Shown: in pieces, positions 7,629 to 15,946 of the stretch
How positions within the stretch are numbered: position 1 is the stretch's first letter
How the letters are laid out: the number at the start of each line of letters is the position of its first letter
Translations under genes and position numbers: made by a program
Assembly (NCBI RefSeq): GCF_003605575.1
Contig: NZ_QKNY01000004.1
Coordinates: forward strand, 1-64,000
Reading direction: 5' to 3'
DNA length: 64,000 nt
DNA from: Halonotius aquaticus
GTDB lineage: Archaea; Halobacteriota; Halobacteria; Halobacteriales; Haloferacaceae
The notes under the pieces: model-generated
Databases searched by the model: none
What the model saw: the letters and a program-made list of their open reading frames with translations, nothing else
Told to the model about the DNA's origin: nothing

Positions 7629-8792
7629 ATGTCGCTCAAAAAGAATGCCCAGAAGAAACACTTAGAGTCCGAGTACGAACGGTATCGGTCACAGGCTGAA
7701 ACCGCTCGCAGCGAGGATCACTACGACAAAGCCGCCCGCTACTACAAGGAGTGTGTCGACGTCTTAGAACAGTGGGCAGAGTTGGAATCAAACGAGTCAC
7801 TCAAACAAGAGCGGTTAGAGCTGGCTGAAAATCTCAAGGCAGCAGCGAAGAAACTATCCAACGGTGAGGCCCTCACCAGTGACTCCTCACCATCAGGGGG
7901 CTCATCCTCAGGGTCCAGCGGCAGTGGCTCGACCAGCGACCGACGTGACAGTCAACCACAGGGGCAACCTGATGACGACGACGAAATCGATCCCACCTCC
8001 TTCCTTGAAGATACCCCCGAGATGGATTTCGGCGATGTCGGTGGGATGACCGATCTGAAAGAAACCCTCAAAGATCAGGTGATCGACCCACTGAAACGCC
8101 CTGAGTTGTACGAGGAGTATGATTTAGGCGTCGTCAACGGGGTGTTGATGTACGGCCCGCCAGGAACCGGGAAGACCTTCATCACCAAGGCGTTGGCTGG
8201 TGAATTGGAATACAATTTCATCGAAGTGCAGGCCTCCGATATCACCAGTTCACTCGTCGGTGAAGCGGCGAAAAACATGGAGGAGGTCTTCGAAGTCGCA
8301 CGCAACCACCAGCCATGTCTGCTCTTCATGGACGAAATCGATGCCATTGCCGCCGAGCGTGAGGGCAGTGGCAACAAGACGATGAGTGAAGGGCAGATGA
8401 TCACGCAATTCCTGACTGAGATGTCCGACATCAAAGGTGAGGACGTGATCGTTGTCAGTGCAACCAACCTGCCTGATAGCATCGATGGGGCGGCGTGGCG
8501 GCGGTTCGATGAACGAATCGAAGTTCCGCCACCAGATGCCACGGCGAGGGCCGCTGTCCTGCGGGTACATTTGCGTGATCGGCCCGTGTTGACTGACAAA
8601 ATCGATTGGGACGAAATCAAAGCCCTGACCGATGGGTATTCCTCCAGTGACTTGGAGATCATCGCTTCGAAAGCCGCACGAAGCGCGCTGAAAGAGGCCC
8701 GCTCAGAGGATGAAATAGTCCCAATCACCCAACATCATCTTGAAACCGCAATCGAAGAAACAGAATCCAGTCTGGAAGCTTGGGAGGGATAG
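7629..8792 (+). CDS. Vps4/CdvC-like AAA+ ATPase with MIT-like N-terminal domain
   Basis: 387 aa. Residues about 5-77 form a three-helix bundle with the MIT-type signature of a tyrosine-rich second helix (HYDKAARYYKECVDVLEQW). A Ser/Gly-rich and then acidic linker spans 80-125. The AAA+ core follows: FGDVGG at 134-139, Walker A GPPGTGKT at 176-183, Walker B LLFMDEID at 231-238, sensor-1 SATN ending at 280, and arginine fingers in AAWRRFDERI (291-292), close to the Vps4/katanin form. A C-terminal lid helix (YSSSDLEIIASKAARSALKE) ends the core. One AAA domain plus MIT is the Vps4 layout; Cdc48-type proteins have two. Expected action: ATP-driven remodelling of the preceding gene product. Confidence 0.85.
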   Translation: MSLKKNAQKKHLESEYERYRSQAETARSEDHYDKAARYYKECVDVLEQWAELESNESLKQERLELAENLKAAAKKLSNGEALTSDSSPSGGSSSGSSGSGSTSDRRDSQPQGQPDDDDEIDPTSFLEDTPEMDFGDVGGMTDLKETLKDQVIDPLKRPELYEEYDLGVVNGVLMYGPPGTGKTFITKALAGELEYNFIEVQASDITSSLVGEAAKNMEEVFEVARNHQPCLLFMDEIDAIAAEREGSGNKTMSEGQMITQFLTEMSDIKGEDVIVVSATNLPDSIDGAAWRRFDERIEVPPPDATARAAVLRVHLRDRPVLTDKIDWDEIKALTDGYSSSDLEIIASKAARSALKEARSEDEIVPITQHHLETAIEETESSLEAWEG

Positions 8793-9527
8793 ATGAAACG
8801 GTATTTGATCCCCATTCAGGAAGCCAGCCAGGCAGAAACCATTGAACGGATTCCTGTTACAGACTCGCCAGTCGGACTTTACCGAAAAGACAATGGCAAC
8901 TTCGATGTCGTGGCGGAAGCTGACGATCGGATCTATGATCTCGGGGTTCGAGATGCTGGGGTATCTCGGAAATCCAATGGCCAAGCCCCAGTCGAACTGA
9001 GTGCAAGTACCCGCGGGATCAACGTGGAGAATCTAACGAGTACGAATCCAATCCTCGTCGAGACAGGCCCTGGACAAACAGAATTAGCGAAAGGGGAATT
9101 CATTGAGATCACCGATGATTGTGTCATTGAACTCGGAATCGGTGTGAAAATCCGCGCGAATGTGCGTGGGACTGTCGATGAATCCGAGTCTCAAGAGGTG
9201 GTCACAAAAGAAGAGTCTCATCGCCAGGAGGGCCCCGAAATCACTGCCTATGTGCAGACCGCCGGCGAATTGATTCGGAAAGAAGTCGAAAAGGAAGCTG
9301 TGACTGAATGTCACACCCACATTCAGACCCTCTATGATACGATCATCGAATGTCCTGTCGATGATCAGGCCTACAATAAGGTGGAATCGGATATGGAACA
9401 TGTGCTCCAACGACTGGATAATAAAGTCACGAACGCAACACTGTCTGAAACCGATATCGCAGATGAGTTCCAGCACGAAATCGTTTCACTGACAAATAGG
9501 GTCGAATCTCTGTACGCGAGGCACTAA
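8793..9527 (+). CDS. FHA-domain-like protein
   Basis: 244 aa, starting directly after the ATPase stop codon. Residues about 25-125 show the order of FHA landmarks: a serine-containing turn (GVSRKSNG), an LTSTNPILV segment equivalent to the ENLGSxNGT loop, then LAKGEFIEITDDCVIELG, matching the LxxGDxIxLG end of the fold. Residues 150-244 are helical (AELIRKEVEKEAVTECHTH, then a second hairpin). FHA domains bind phosphothreonine, so this could be the reader of a phosphorylation signal erased by the next gene. The first conserved Arg/Gly motif is weak, so structure comparison is needed to confirm the fold. Confidence 0.65.
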   Translation: MKRYLIPIQEASQAETIERIPVTDSPVGLYRKDNGNFDVVAEADDRIYDLGVRDAGVSRKSNGQAPVELSASTRGINVENLTSTNPILVETGPGQTELAKGEFIEITDDCVIELGIGVKIRANVRGTVDESESQEVVTKEESHRQEGPEITAYVQTAGELIRKEVEKEAVTECHTHIQTLYDTIIECPVDDQAYNKVESDMEHVLQRLDNKVTNATLSETDIADEFQHEIVSLTNRVESLYARH

Positions 9528-10237
9528 TGAATATCGCAGCCCAAACTGACGTCGGTCAGGAGAAGACGACGAACGAGGACGCAATCACGACAACCGAGTT
9601 TGAGTCGGCACACTTGGTGATTGTTGCCGACGGAATGGGCGGACATGCAGCCGGCGATGTGGCCAGCGATATGGCGACGTCGACCATCTCAGAGACCGTC
9701 GCGACGGCTCTGGGTAACGGGAGAGAAGATTTTGAATCGATTCTCGATGACGCAATCACGGCGGCTAATGAAGAAGTCCACGAGTATGCAGCGGCTGAAG
9801 ACATTCATACGATGGGCACGACCGTCGTTGCCGCGATTCTCACCGACGATGACATCGTGATTGCCAACGTCGGGGACAGTCGGGCATACAATGTTGGGGC
9901 GTCGCTTGAGCAAATCACTGTGGATCACTCGCTGGTCCAAGAGTTGATTGATGAAGGGGAAATTACGCCTGAAGAAGCGAAAACCCACCCTCAAAGGAAT
10001 GTTATTTCCCAATCGTTAGGGACAGAATCGTCTGTGAGTCCGGACTTCTACCAACCGGATATCGATGACTATCTACTCATGTGTTCTGATGGTCTGACTG
10101 AGGAAGTCGATGAAGAGAGCATCTACGACAGTATTAATTCATCGGCGTCACTTGGTGCTACTGTCGATGACTTGGTTACGACGGCCAATGACAACGGTGG
10201 CTCCGATAATATTGCAGTTATTCTCGCTGCCTGTTGA
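9527..10237 (+). CDS. PP2C-family serine/threonine protein phosphatase
   Basis: 236 aa, overlapping the FHA gene by one base (TAATG), so translation is probably coupled. The motifs of soluble PP2C enzymes occur in order: Asp8 with TTNED (residues 14-18), VADGMGGHAAGD, MGTTVVAA, ANVGDSRAY, DHSLVQELIDEGEI, CSDGLTEEVD and DNIAVIL. All metal-binding aspartates are present, so the enzyme should be active. It has no membrane segment. PP2C with FHA normally acts opposite a protein kinase; none is encoded in this cluster. Confidence 0.93.
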   Translation: MNIAAQTDVGQEKTTNEDAITTTEFESAHLVIVADGMGGHAAGDVASDMATSTISETVATALGNGREDFESILDDAITAANEEVHEYAAAEDIHTMGTTVVAAILTDDDIVIANVGDSRAYNVGASLEQITVDHSLVQELIDEGEITPEEAKTHPQRNVISQSLGTESSVSPDFYQPDIDDYLLMCSDGLTEEVDEESIYDSINSSASLGATVDDLVTTANDNGGSDNIAVILAAC

Positions 10238-10567
10238 GTGTGGGTATGGTAGCAACCCACTACGAATGATCTGGTCTCCTGGAATTCTGAGTGGATCCTC
10301 AGTGGCAAATGAAACAATTTTGTTATCGGGCGTCACCGTCGCTGATTCATTGGATGGAAGTAGCTGAGTGTGAACACGCAGAACATTCCAATGTTGCGGT
10401 TATCAATGCCAAATGAGAAATAGTCAATTGCAAGATGCAATTGCCCTATGCAGCACCTTATGAAGGTTTAGTTGGAAATACGCGCCTAAGCAGTAGTTTT
10501 ATATTTCGTAATTAAAAATTATATCGACATTTTTAGCCAGCCGTTATCATGTCGTGCTGTCGCTGGG
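10238..10567. other. Intergenic region, 330 bp, with a hairpin after the PP2C stop
   Basis: Three bases past the stop codon a 6-bp inverted repeat (gtgggt/acccac, 10240-10260) could form a terminator or processing hairpin. The rest is AT-rich. Near 10500-10520 it carries TATA-like sequence (tatatttcgtaattaaaaat) that probably drives the lipoprotein gene after it. No convincing coding frame. Confidence 0.5.
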
Positions 10568-11242
10568 TTGCTCGGTGGGTTTATATCGATCACAGGGGGT
10601 TGTCTCCGGTTTCAAGACAGTGAAACACAATCACAACAGAGTGAAACACAAACGCAAGAGGCCATAACAGGTACCATTCCGGTCAATCGCTACGAACCAC
10701 TCGGCGACGAAATCCGGAGCCAAAGCCAACAGGAGTTCCGCAGGGACGCAGACAAATTAGTTTTGAAAGCAGGCGATAAAGATGCCACAGAAGATGATCT
10801 TGAAGGCGCGATGGTTGCTGCAGAAGTCACTGTCGGGACCACTGAAAACCGGGTTGATCTCTCCAACGTTGCCCAAATCGTGTATACATTCAGGCACCGT
10901 TCAGATGCGTCAGAAGAAACGTACGCTGATGACCTGGACACTCAACACAGATCGTATCCCGGTATCGCTGACGAAATATATCGTGTCGACCGCGACTCGG
11001 TGGAAGCCGCAATGGCCGGCTATGAGGAGGACATCCGAGGGGTGATGCTGAACGATTTCGAAGATACAGGCGAGACGACACGCACTATCAATGTCGAAGA
11101 TATCGACGGCGGTCGCAACATTGGCATCGGGGTTGAGGTCAGTTCTGACTTCGCCCAAGAGGTTACGCTGGAAGTGTTCAGTGTCCGCGGAGAAGATACG
11201 AATGGGAATGAGGTGCTCCATCTCGTCACTACGGAGGAATAG
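10568..11242 (+). CDS. Secreted lipoprotein of unknown function, start codon damaged or non-standard
   Basis: The frame encodes a lipobox (SITGGC) followed by a Gln/Ser/Thr linker and about 190 acidic residues with no recognised domain. The only in-frame start is TTG at 10568, which would leave 11 hydrophobic residues with no basic n-region before the cysteine. Reading further upstream in frame gives LSCRAVAGLLGGF, a good twin-arginine-like signal, but with no start. An ATG at 10549 lies out of frame with it by a small indel. Either a frameshift has just removed the true start, or an unusual start is used. The body of the protein looks intact. Confidence 0.6.
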   Translation: MLGGFISITGGCLRFQDSETQSQQSETQTQEAITGTIPVNRYEPLGDEIRSQSQQEFRRDADKLVLKAGDKDATEDDLEGAMVAAEVTVGTTENRVDLSNVAQIVYTFRHRSDASEETYADDLDTQHRSYPGIADEIYRVDRDSVEAAMAGYEEDIRGVMLNDFEDTGETTRTINVEDIDGGRNIGIGVEVSSDFAQEVTLEVFSVRGEDTNGNEVLHLVTTEE

Positions 11243-11246
11243 TGTC

Positions 11247-11468
11247 ATGGAAAGTCTCCCAAGTGAGGCCGCAGGGTTTGGAAACTGTGTCCAGCAGTAC
11301 CACCGCTTGCAAGGCGTATTCATCGCTCTTTGTCTTCGCGTTGTCGTTGCGGTCACTAATTACGAACGAGAAGATGAAAACGAGTGTATCGGCGTTCACT
11401 TCGAAGTCGTAAGTGAGACCGAACTTGATGCGTTTACACGTTCAAAATGTCTCTCGGAAAACCCATAG
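11247..11468 (+). CDS. Hypothetical 73-aa protein
   Basis: An ATG 4 bases after the preceding stop opens a 73-codon frame (MESLPSEAAGFGNCVQQYHR) ending in an acidic stretch (NYEREDENECIGVHFEVVSE) that reads like real haloarchaeal protein. No domain is recognised. Overlapping frames give less plausible products. Bases 11469-11738 appear to be non-coding. Confidence 0.4.
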   Translation: MESLPSEAAGFGNCVQQYHRLQGVFIALCLRVVVAVTNYEREDENECIGVHFEVVSETELDAFTRSKCLSENP

Positions 11469-11738
11469 ACCACCGGGTGATCTATCGCGTCCGAAACGAG
11501 CAATCCTACGCTTGTTCTTGCATCTGATTCAGTCACATACTGAAAGAGTAATCGCAGTCATGCTGCTGCATACCTCCTCTACATCGGTCACTCGGCTACC
11601 TATCAGCTACCAAATGAGAGGATTCGCCGAGTGATAAATACAAGGTGCGTATTTTCCAGGATGTTTCAGTCATATAAATCTGAGAATATCCATGCAAATT
11701 CCACAAATCAGTATATAAGCCTGCTTATTCCCCCGAAG

Positions 11739-13025
11739 TCACTGGGTTAGACGACGTTTCAAAAGATACCCAAATCCGCCGAGGGCAGCAACCGTACCCC
11801 CTACACTGAAGCCCGGGACTTCTGACTCGGAAACTGATTCAGAATGATTCTGACTGCTATCGGTACGATTCCTGCTTGTCGAAGGAGTCTTGTTGTCATC
11901 AGAATCGGTCGCTGTTGCAGCCGAATCCGTCTGCCCCGACAGATCGAATGTTGCGACCACCCCTGCATGATCTGAGGGCCAGAGTCGAACCATTTCGCCG
12001 TCGGACTGGATCGTGATACGGTCATCGGGACGGTGACCCACGCGACCGATGGCAGTTGGGTGGAGATCGCCACGGTAGAGCGTGCCGTCGATGCGTCGAT
12101 CCAATTGTGAGTCATCGTTTTGGAGATCGGCAGCCTGACAGCAGGTACTGCCGTTAGCGTCCGGACGGAGGGCAGCGTAGGGATCATTGAGGGTCTCTGT
12201 CAGCAACCCATACGTTTCCGTCTCGGCTCTTGGGCCGCTATTAAAATCGCCACACAGGATAACCGGTCGATCCGAGGGGAGTATGGTAAGTAATTCCTCT
12301 GCCTGCCGCCGCCGGGGTTCCATGGCAGTCGATTCGAGATGGGTTGTGCTGACAGTAAGATCGACTCCTCCGACGCGGATATTCGCAGTGCAGTATCCTC
12401 GATGCAGTGTCACGTCCCCGGAGTTGGTCGGGATTTTGACCGTAATCGTCTCATCAAAGGTATCGGCTACAGTCTCAGTCACCTCTACTCCCTCACGAAC
12501 CAGCAGGGCGTCTCGATCTGCAAGGTCAAGGGTCACCTCCCCATCGGACAACTCCCCGGAAAGTTCGATGTCGGTCGTGACCGTGTCAGCCGCCACACGA
12601 TAAGAGAGGTCGCGGTCTTCAAGCGCGGATACGATGCGCGTCAAAAAATTGAATGCTAGTGCCTCGTCGTCAGTTTCCCCCGGCCGTTTTGTACGGAGCT
12701 GTCCGGCCTCCTGCAAGCCGACAATATCTGCCTGCTGGGATTCGATTTCTGCAGCGATAGCCTCTGCACGCGCCGCGTAGATAGTGGGATCGAAATCATT
12801 CAAAAACCGGCCGATGCGAGCGTAAAATTCCAGGTTTGATCCGGCCTGTAACAGGTTAGAGAGGTCGACACCGAGGTAGGCGTTTCTTGTCATGACTGTC
12901 ACCGTCGAGGCTGGCGAGGTGGCTGCAGCCCGTGAGATGGCCCCGACCCCAGCGGTCAGCCCAGCAACACTACCAAGAACCGCTCGACGACTCGTCGTCG
13001 ATTGGGACAACTCCGAGATATCCAT
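11739..13025 (-). CDS. Secreted endonuclease/exonuclease/phosphatase-family enzyme with PGF-CTERM anchor
   Basis: 428 aa from the ATG at 13025 (MDISELSQ). A twin-arginine signal (TSRRAVLGSVAG) ends near an Ala-rich cleavage site. The EEP fold follows with its metal and catalytic motifs: MTRNAYLG, IVGLQEAGQL (Glu), STTHLES (His), ILCGDFNSGP (Asp/Asn) and PSDHAGVV (Asp/His). A Thr/Ser/Asp-rich stalk leads to PGF, a hydrophobic helix and KRRL at the C-terminus, the archaeosortase A substrate signal. It should therefore be exported folded and anchored to lipid outside the cell. The substrate may be DNA, a phosphodiester or a phospholipid; the sequence does not decide. Confidence 0.88.
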   Translation of the reverse strand: MDISELSQSTTSRRAVLGSVAGLTAGVGAISRAAATSPASTVTVMTRNAYLGVDLSNLLQAGSNLEFYARIGRFLNDFDPTIYAARAEAIAAEIESQQADIVGLQEAGQLRTKRPGETDDEALAFNFLTRIVSALEDRDLSYRVAADTVTTDIELSGELSDGEVTLDLADRDALLVREGVEVTETVADTFDETITVKIPTNSGDVTLHRGYCTANIRVGGVDLTVSTTHLESTAMEPRRRQAEELLTILPSDRPVILCGDFNSGPRAETETYGLLTETLNDPYAALRPDANGSTCCQAADLQNDDSQLDRRIDGTLYRGDLHPTAIGRVGHRPDDRITIQSDGEMVRLWPSDHAGVVATFDLSGQTDSAATATDSDDNKTPSTSRNRTDSSQNHSESVSESEVPGFSVGGTVAALGGFGYLLKRRLTQ

Positions 13026-13405
13026 ACCGACGTGTTTGGAGGGTTTGAATAAAGCTACTTTCCCTGAAATCAATACTATAATTTGATCATGAATCCCAAC
13101 CGATTAACCGATTCGGAGACGCTCCCCTTTCGTATCGATAGATCACCGGCCGTGAGTGACATTCGGATAGCATTACTTTTCCTGTCGGTGCGTTCCCGAG
13201 GTTCTCTGAATCGGCTGTGAACATCATTTACAAAATAGAAACCATATCAGGTGTTGTTTTTCCATAATTAAGCGAAGCAACGGTCATAATAGAATATTGT
13301 TATTCATTGATGTATGATATGTGAGCTCTACATTCAGCAGTCATTAATTTGATTCGTCAGCGATATGCTGCCTTTCACTTCGCTGGATTGCCGTTATGAC
13401 CGTGG
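13026..13405. other. Intergenic region, 380 bp
   Basis: AT-rich space between the leftward nuclease and the rightward recombinase remnant, with TATA-like runs near 13262-13320. A 43-codon frame at 13089-13220 is open but has no supporting composition or signal and is not called. Confidence 0.45.
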
Positions 13406-14110
13406 ATGACAGACGATTATCAGCAGTCGAGCGAATGGGCCCAACAGCATCGGGAATCGTTGACCACGCGACATACCCACGAGGATGTCCTCACAGATCG
13501 AGAGTTCGAATTGCTGTTGGAAGCATGCAGTTCACTCCCGGAGCCAAAGGATCCACAAACACGGTTCGTGTGTCTGGCAGCTGGTAGGCTTGGGCTCCGA
13601 GCCGGTGAGATCGCTCACTTCCACGCAGAGTGGCTTGACTGGGATCGGATGCTCCTCCGCATTCCGCAACACGAACCCTGTGAGTGTGGCTACTGTCGGC
13701 GGCAAGCAACACAAGAGACGACTCATAACGAGGAACTCACACACGAGGAAGCGATGGAAGCGAGGTGGCATCCCAAGACAGTGGCCTCCGCGCGGTCTAT
13801 CCCAATCGATCTCTCGCTTCGGTTGGAACTGTGTCTGGAACGGTTCACCAACCAGTATGAGGCGTTTCCCCGGTCGCGCAGTGCTGTGAACAGACGAGTG
13901 ACGGCCGCCGCCGAGGCAGCAGACATTGACGGCCGAGTGTATCCGCACGCTTTGTGAGCGACTGCAGCCAGCTATCACGCATATCAAGGGGTTGCACCGG
14001 TTCCGCTCCAAGCACTGATGGGCTGGAACGATTTGGCAACGGCACAGAAGTATATCCGCATTTCAGGTAGAGCGACAGCCGACGCTCTCCGGCAGGTTCA
14101 CTACCGATAA
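13406..14110 (+). pseudogene. Tyrosine recombinase (phage-type integrase), inactivated by a stop at the second catalytic arginine
   Basis: The frame encodes a short haloarchaeal integrase: LAAGRLGLRAGEIAHF holds the first catalytic Arg, a Cys-pair insert (CECGYC) follows, and the protein then reaches VYPHAL. The next codon is TGA (13955-13957) exactly where the HxxR motif needs Arg; CGA to TGA is a single transition. The frame then continues with LMGWND (His/Trp box) and TAQKYIRIS (nucleophilic Tyr) to TAA at 14108-14110, 235 codons in all. The intact family member would be about 234 aa with no N-terminal SAM-like domain. Truncation before the Tyr makes the product inactive unless the stop is read through. 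Confidence 0.88.
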
Positions 14111-14277
14111 CGCCAGTCACATATCTATCACTTCTCAACGTGACTGCTGAATAAAGGGCGCGTATCTGTACACTGAGTGGTAGCAATAGTAGCAGGCCAG
14201 AAATGTTGCAACAGATTAGGTAAGAGTTGAGAATGCTTCTGTGGCCCCTCCTCTGGTACAAATAATGGGTTCTGAAG

Positions 14278-15456
14278 TCAGAAATTGATAGAATACCCTG
14301 TGACGGTATCGCCACCGATCACGAGTTCATCACTTGCAACGGCGATATCTTCACCATCGAGCGGTTGGGTCGACCGATGTACTATTTCTCCTGTCGAACG
14401 ATCATAACCTGTCAATCCAGTTTCTCTATCACCCACCCAAACGTGGGATGCAGAGGTGTCGATAGCCCTGACTGCGCCAGTGATACTTGTAGTCCATCGT
14501 TCCTCGCCGGACTCCCTTTCCAAAGCATATATATCGCCTTCATCTGCCGCGGCTACAACGAGAGAGTTATCCACGGCAAGGGGGGCATCGGGCCACCCTG
14601 TGTCTGAGTATGACCACTCGAGACCGTTTGTACCAATCGGATATGCGTGAACACCCTGTGGTGCACAAGCAAAGAGAGTTTCACCGTGAACATGACCCGT
14701 TGACCCGCCCCAAGCAGCATAGGTAATTGACCAGGAATCTTTCGAGTCGATCACTGTCCCGTCCGTTTTATTGAGGACCTTCGTCCCGCCTCCCCAGCCA
14801 AGGTAGATATCTCCATCGTGGCTCCCGACATAACCGAGCTTCAACATTTCATGTTCATCACGACTTTTTGCCCATAGTTCTTCTCCGGTGTCGACATCAA
14901 TACCCCAAACAAGTGGGTCTTGCTCACCATCCAGCTGGCCGCCTTTTTGCCTCGCCCCCACCACTGCGATGTCTCCTGAGATCGTCGCATCAATCGGAAA
15001 ATTGTGTTTACCGTCAGAGGGGGCTTCAGAGACCCATAATTCTTCACCAGCCCTATTATATGCGTGGAAATGGCCCCCCTGTTCGGGGTTCTCTGGACTA
15101 AACCCGAAAAGTATGTATTGACCCTGTTTTGCAAATGCTGGTTCAGGGCCGGTGGACTGAATGTTCGGATGAGTGACTTCACGAGACCACTCAAGGCCTA
15201 CATCGCCGAGTGCGTGACCAACTGCCCCCCAATCGTTCCAATAGAATTTGCCTTGATCCACATAAATGTGTGACGCTCCAATCGGATCACTCCATGATTC
15301 CGTGAGTGAAACATCACTTCCCCCAGTTGAGCCTGTTTGGGTTTCCTCATTTGGATCAGTAGCCTCCTGAAGCCGGAGACAGCCAGAGATGCCAGATGTA
15401 ATTAGTCCCCCCAGTATCAACATCTGTCGTCTACCGAAGCCCCTTTCGTGAGTCAC
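14278..15456 (-). CDS. PQQ-like beta-propeller lipoprotein
   Basis: 392 aa if the GTG at 15456 is used (VTHERGFGRRQ); the frame is open to 15519, but the extra residues spoil the signal. GRRQMLILGG followed by lipobox ISGC (Cys26) gives a twin-arginine lipoprotein signal. PQQ-type repeats follow (DVDTGEELWAKS, LNKTDGTVIDSK, LERESGEERWTTS, YDRSTGEIVHRS). It is the third such protein in the island. It probably acts as an extracellular scaffold or binding protein; no catalytic residues are apparent. Confidence 0.82.
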   Translation of the reverse strand: MTHERGFGRRQMLILGGLITSGISGCLRLQEATDPNEETQTGSTGGSDVSLTESWSDPIGASHIYVDQGKFYWNDWGAVGHALGDVGLEWSREVTHPNIQSTGPEPAFAKQGQYILFGFSPENPEQGGHFHAYNRAGEELWVSEAPSDGKHNFPIDATISGDIAVVGARQKGGQLDGEQDPLVWGIDVDTGEELWAKSRDEHEMLKLGYVGSHDGDIYLGWGGGTKVLNKTDGTVIDSKDSWSITYAAWGGSTGHVHGETLFACAPQGVHAYPIGTNGLEWSYSDTGWPDAPLAVDNSLVVAAADEGDIYALERESGEERWTTSITGAVRAIDTSASHVWVGDRETGLTGYDRSTGEIVHRSTQPLDGEDIAVASDELVIGGDTVTGYSINF

Positions 15457-15759
15457 ACTCCGGTATGAAAATTCTTGCAATAAATCACTACTGCACCCAG
15501 CGAAAGCGATAGATTCCACCCAGCAATACCTACGAGTGACTGTTTTCTATTTACAATTCAATATTTGAGTACTGTATTAACCCTCTATATCTTGCACAGC
15601 TTGATCTCTCAATTTAGGGACAGATACCGCTATTCGACTGTGCCCAGTAGAGTGGTAACTGAAGCGCGCGCTATTTCCCGGCAGCATTCTCCGTATTTTG
15701 TAAAAGTTTCTTGAAGAAGGTGAGTGTGTGAAAATAGGGCGGTTTGCCCGTAAATCTCA

Positions 15760-15834
<75 letters not shown>

Positions 15835-15860
15835 GCGGCATATCGAGTCACGCCGCGGCC

Positions 15861-15870
15861 ATACATAAAC
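15861..15870 (-). promoter_or_regulatory. TATA box of the tRNA-Glu gene
   Basis: The minus strand reads gtttatgtat here, centred about 31 bases before the tRNA 5' end, the expected spacing for an archaeal TATA element. Confidence 0.6.
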
Positions 15871-15946
15871 CTCATCAATCACGGCCGGGGTGTGTATCTA
15901 TTGCACACCCACAGTCGGTGTCACCGCCCGGGTGACTGGCCGGCGA

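Noticed and set aside
6947-10237. Reading the AAA+/PP2C cluster as a classical MoxR-vWA or type VI secretion locus
   Set aside because: No vWA domain, no MoxR-type ATPase, and no sheath, tube or baseplate protein; the ATPase has the Vps4-type arginine-finger context instead.
13089-13220. 43-codon plus-strand frame upstream of the integrase remnant
   Set aside because: Basic, Leu/Arg/Ser-rich product without start signals or composition support.
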